Shown piece after piece: positions 61,780 through 64,000 of a DNA stretch of 64,000 bases. Source of the stretch: Camarhynchus parvulus. Its lineage: Eukaryota; Chordata; Aves; Passeriformes; Thraupidae. The DNA lies in the NCBI RefSeq assembly GCF_901933205.1, contig NC_044584.1, positions 14,859,001 through 14,923,000 of the forward strand. Reading direction: 5' to 3'. The position numbers and the translations under genes were made by a program. The notes beneath the pieces were generated by a model. That model worked only from the letters and a program-made list of their open reading frames with translations. It was not told where the DNA came from and made no database searches. How positions within the stretch are numbered: position 1 is the first letter of the stretch; each line of letters begins with the position of its first letter.

Positions 61780-64000
61780 AAGTCCTTAGAGGCTTCATAT
61801 ATTGATCTAGTCAGTTACATACATATTTTCTTTTTGGTAGGCTGTGGTCTTGCTTTTTCCCTTCCCTGTGAAATAGGTCAGTAATTAACTTTCCTTTAAG
61901 AGCAGAGGTGGTAAGGTTTATTTTCTCCATGCCCCCAGCATGATCCCAGTTTACCCAAGTAGGCAGTGGCACATGCACACGTGCATGCAGAGGGTGACTT
62001 GGGGACACACACCATCCAAACACTACAGAGCAGCTCATGTGCACAAGCACAGGAAAGAAATCTCTCTCTGATATGATCTTCGTCAGTTTTGGGTGCTCTT
62101 GGCTTCCAGAGAAGCCATCCTGCTGCTTTCTGAGGCTGCTGCCCCCACCACACTGGGGATCCCCATGGGAAGAGCCTTGTTCCCTGTTCTCAGGCACTGG
62201 ATGTGAATGTGAGGCTGTCTGGGACTGCACCCTGCTAAAGGTGCTGGTTGATGCTGCAAGGACCTGAGTTCTTTCCTCTTATCTGCATGGACTCCCCATT
62301 TCCCAGAGCAGCACCACGACAGAAATTTGGTCATAGAGTATCTTTCAGTGCAAACAATTTCTACAAAGATGAAAGATGTTTCTAATAAACTGCTTGAAGA
62401 GTAAATATTGAAAATCAGAAGGGATAACAAGCAGAGTCTAGATGCAAGTTTACACATGGGAAAGTTCAAGCTGTGTTGCCTCCTGTTGCTGCAAAGTAGA
62501 CCAGAGGAGATTTAGATAAGGGTAACTCTTCATGGGACCAGTACCAAAGGTGTGTAACAGGAAAGAATATTTTGACCTAAAAGACACCACGGAGTCTGCA
62601 CTCCAATACTGTTCGAATTGTAACCTGTGAATGATAAAAATGTCCTGAAAAATAACTATAACAAATAGAATGAATGAGATCAGAAGAGATGCTCTGTGTT
62701 GGAAGATCTGACAGAATCAGAGGGATGCCAAAATCCCCTCTGCAATAATCTATAACAGGAAACCAAGCAGGGTGCAGGTAGCCCTGGAGAGGCTCTAGCA
62801 GACATCCGTTCAATGAATTCTGCTGCACAGATGTTCCTTTGTAGTTCTCAAAAACCTTTAAGGCTCCTGGTCAGTAAGGAAGTTTGGAAAAGATTCAAAC
62901 TTCAGCTCTGCAGTGTCAGCATAAATTCCTGTCTGTGCTAACTAAAGCACAGTGCTAGCAAAAAAGCAATTCTGTAAAACAATGGCATGAAACCCTACCT
63001 TCATTCTCCCTGTTTGATTTCCTGATCAAACACTTATTCCCCTCCCCAAAAGTTTCCTCTTGCCAGTGTCCCTCACTGGTGCCAATGCAGATAACCCTGG
63101 GAGCTGTTTACAGCAACACTGGAGACCCAAAGCTTGATTCATGTGAAAGGAACAGAAACTTTCAAGTGAAAAATACTCTTAAGAAGGGTGAAGAGAGGAC
63201 AAGCATTGAATGATTAGCTACAAGGAGTCCTTAGCTCTGGAAAGACCTTAAAACCCAGACTGGCCTTTACAGCTGTCTGACTCAATGGGATATAACATTT
63301 GCACCAAGGTCTGGCTGCTTGGCTCGGCTCATTTAAACCTGACTGAAAAGGAGAGCTGAAATCTTGCTGCTTGCTTGCTCAGGGGTGCCTGGTAGTGTCT
63401 GTACAAAAAAATTAAACTTAGTTTAAAAAACAAACTAACCTAAACCTTCAAATTGCCAGCAACACTGGAACAACTGCACCTTGTCATGCCTGCTGCAAAT
63501 TCTTTGATTTAGGATTTTACCATGTATTTGTATCACTAAATGCTGTCCTTGGCTACATATCAAATTTTCATTTGCTTTTGTATAAGTGGTATTTGTATGG
63601 CAGAGCCACTGCTTCCCAGCTGAGGACTACATCAGAGCTAAAGAATGACACCCTGAGATGGGAGCTGAGGAACCCACAGTGCCTTGGATCACCTCAGTCC
63701 CCTCCCAAATGACAGCAAGACCAGACTGTGGGGACAGAGGCATGTAAGCAATATCACATCTGGCCACTGAGGAGTAATCATCAGGCCACAAATAATGCAA
63801 GTCCACATAGTGGTGCATCGTCACATGAATTCACACTGTACTGCAAGATTCATTAATAAAAGGAGCCAGTTAGCAGCAATGCATAATTTGCATTATGAAA
63901 TCATGATCCCTGACCACCTCCAAAATGTGCTACTTTGGCTTGAGCAAACTGAATTACAGATAAAATTAATGCACCTGCAAAGAAACAGTGAATATTCAAA
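61780..64000. other. Unique non-coding sequence to the window end
   Basis: No gene or transposon is recognised. Frames of 128-139 codons on the minus strand (61811-62469) overlap one another and carry no motif. The last 200 bases are AT-rich and hold the octamer-type site described separately. Confidence 0.5.
63878..63894. promoter_or_regulatory. Candidate POU/octamer site with dyad symmetry
   Basis: AATGCA-taatt-TGCATT is a perfect dyad with a 5-base spacer and includes the canonical octamer ATTTGCAT at 63886-63893. POU-domain factors bind this octamer, and paired half-sites can accommodate dimers. A chance occurrence in AT-rich DNA cannot be excluded. Confidence 0.35.

Overview
The window looks like non-coding nuclear DNA from a bird, most probably a songbird (passerine). 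This rests on four kinds of repeat that I recognise. One is CR1 LINE tails with the avian 3' end ('ggttggactcgatgat...tccaacct'). The second is an older CR1 ORF2 relic. The third is at least three solo LTRs of the endogenous-retrovirus type common in songbird genomes, with motifs such as 'gattggtc', 'tttgttattc' and 'aataaatcaaacc'. The fourth is part of a different, ERVL-like LTR. Species identification is inference; the repeat types are read directly from the sequence.

I found no protein-coding gene, rRNA, tRNA or other structured RNA gene that I can defend. All long open frames are either products of GC-rich minisatellites whose units lack stop codons (4.2 kb and 45.4 kb) or unrecognised frames of 140-190 codons, about what chance gives in 64 kb over six frames. 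CpG dinucleotides are sparse and no CpG island stands out. The window is best read as intergenic or deep intronic sequence.

Layout. 0-5.4 kb: a 42-bp minisatellite at the left edge, unique sequence, a 69-bp triplicated unit at 4.2 kb and an AT-rich block. 5.5-6.0 kb: a minus-strand LTR with a CR1 tail inserted in it. 6-18 kb: unique sequence with a pyrimidine tract and a dispersed 49-bp repeat pair (12.87 and 14.03 kb), a GC-rich imperfect repeat (17.4 kb) and a degenerate CR1 tail (18.2 kb). 18-30 kb: AT-rich unique sequence, a minus-strand CR1 tail (23.2 kb), a decayed CR1 ORF2 relic within a T-skewed stretch (24.7-26.0 kb) and an AT-rich block that looks like a conserved element (27.7-28.3 kb). 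30-40.5 kb: a GGGACA hexanucleotide array, then unique sequence. 40.6-41.7 kb: two LTRs in opposite orientation, the first with a perfect 6-bp target-site duplication. 41.7-64 kb: 57-bp and 40-bp minisatellites, a G-quadruplex motif, an ERVL-like LTR piece (50.4 kb), a third ERVK-like solo LTR (55.3 kb) and AT-rich unique sequence to the end.

No genes act together here. The main biology visible is transposon history (a nested CR1, solo LTRs, an old LINE relic), tandem-repeat expansion and a few candidate regulatory elements. I did not find a clear new biological system.
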